From Crocodylus rhombifer (taxonomy: Eukaryota; Chordata; Crocodylia; Crocodylidae), in NCBI GenBank assembly GCA_038503035.1, contig JAVSML010000978.1:62001-126000 (forward strand): DNA of 64,000 nucleotides, in the 5' to 3' direction. How positions within the stretch are numbered: position 1 is the first letter of the stretch; every line of letters begins with the position of its first letter. Below, one piece after another: positions 63,061 to 64,000 of this stretch. Both the position numbers and the translations under genes were made by a program. The notes below the pieces were generated by a model, which worked only from the letters and a program-made list of their open reading frames with translations, did not search any database and had not been told where the DNA came from.

Positions 63061-64000
63061 CAAATACCTATGAAGTGCCCGACCCCCATATGTCCTCTTG
63101 AAGAGAAAAATAGGGGACATAAAGGCGTCGGGTTGCACATCAATAGAGGACAGAGTAGCAGAAAACCAGGTTGTTTTCTGTGACAGCCACCCTAGACCGC
63201 GTGGGTCCCGCCCTGCATGGGGGTGGCAGGTTTGACCCACCCCTGAGTATTATCCAGCTGAGGGGAACATGGCGGAGGTAGGGCCTAGCGGAGAATGTCA
63301 AACAGTTTCTACTGACGCACGGGTGGGGTGACGCATAGGGGTTGCACGCAGGTGCACGTGCACCCCCTGAGCGTGGTGGTCCACCCACAGCAAAAAGGCA
63401 CCACTAACACTGTCGGCAGCACCTGCGGGCGGTTGCTGTTTGCCACCCCCCTCGACACTGCCGGTGGCATCTGCAGGTGGTCACCAACCCCTGGTCCTGC
63501 TCCTGCTGCCGGGGCCGTGAGTCGTTCGTGCACTACTAGAAGACTGTGTCGCCTGTTGCTAATCTAAGCTCAAATAGGTGTTCAACCCTTGTGCAGAAAT
63601 AATAAATATAACAACACAGGGTGTGCAGAGAGCTGGGCATAGCTCTTGTACTTCATCCAAAGACATATGCAAGTGCAGCTGCAAAAGGAGAGTGGGCCAT
63701 TAAAATCTGCATGACATAGGCCATGGGATCTCTCTGAAGTAATTCCTGTTCAAAGTAAAGCCTATCTTTGTTAGACTCCCATCTGATCTTGATTTAAAAA
63801 TGCCCGTGATAGCAAATCCGTCACAATTTGGTAGCTTACTTCAGTGGTTAATTACCATTAAAACTTTGCACCTTCATTTCTATTTTAATGTTGCATCGTT
63901 TCAGATTCCAACAAATGTTCTTGTTATACTTTATCACGCCCTCTGTTATCAAATTTCTGTTAAGGAAAAGTACTTAGCTCTTGCATTCCTCACATGGGTG
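63061..64000. other. Upstream flank of GOLPH3
   Basis: GC-rich to about 63540, then AT-rich. No gene is supported. It contains a hairpin-like GGGGTTGCACGCAGGTGCAC around 63337-63367 and a 48-bp imperfect tandem duplication starting with ACACTG at 63407 and 63455 (ACACTGTCGGCAGCACCTGC against ACACTGCCGGTGGCATCTGC). AT-rich sequence from 63580 onward shows nothing recognisable. Confidence 0.55.
63268..63278 (+). promoter_or_regulatory. Second YY1-like motif
   Basis: AACATGGCGGA, same orientation as the motif at 62839 and about 430 bases further upstream. It is a weaker match and lies beyond the densest CpG stretch. Confidence 0.25.

Noticed and set aside
63061..64000. Divergent gene sharing the GOLPH3 promoter
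   Set aside because: No start codon context, exon-like frame with splice donor, or recognisable protein was found before the window ends; the possibility that a non-coding exon lies here cannot be excluded.

Overview
This is vertebrate nuclear DNA. It holds one recognisable protein gene, split over four exons, in a background of interspersed repeats. The gene is GOLPH3 (Golgi phosphoprotein 3), on the minus strand and complete for coding sequence: exon 1 at 62463-62681, exon 2 at 27654-27785, exon 3 at 16077-16191, exon 4 at 9825-10249 (stop at 9825-9827). The joined frame is 296 codons, close to the 298 residues of the human protein as I recall it. All six splice sites follow GT-AG. The transposon content (CR1 LINEs with long reading frames, many non-autonomous hAT elements, a Tigger-like element) suggests a non-avian reptile. 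A crocodilian is my best guess and a turtle the main alternative; this is inference, not proof.

Layout. 1-8270 lies downstream of GOLPH3 and holds a small hAT element, a long 5'-truncated CR1 LINE (3184-5958) and a perfect 16-bp palindrome. About 8275-9824 is the probable 3' UTR with an AATAAA signal. Intron 3 (10250-16076) carries hAT copies and an unexplained CpG-rich block (14430-15420). Intron 2 (16192-27653) carries degraded CR1 copies, a GC-rich DNA element split by a CR1 insertion, and a TA-flanked mariner-like element. Intron 1 (27786-62462, about 34.7 kb) is a transposon graveyard. 62380-63060 is the CpG-island promoter and 5' UTR region, and 63060-64000 is upstream flank.

The most striking feature is a set of GC-rich non-autonomous DNA transposons, in three families called A, B and C here plus singletons. 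Most are foldback elements: one half of the element is an imperfect reverse complement of the other. Several have clear 8-bp target duplications, which places them with hAT: TATTAAGA around 58578-60144, GCAAGCAA around 47180-48040, and near-perfect ones around 40049-41093, 46197-46739 and 56790-56977. They are nested in and interrupted by one another. Because they lie in GOLPH3 introns, the pre-mRNA should contain several long self-complementary segments. The many long open frames in these GC-rich blocks are composition artefacts and are not annotated as genes.

I found no tRNA, rRNA, CRISPR array, operon or novel gene system.
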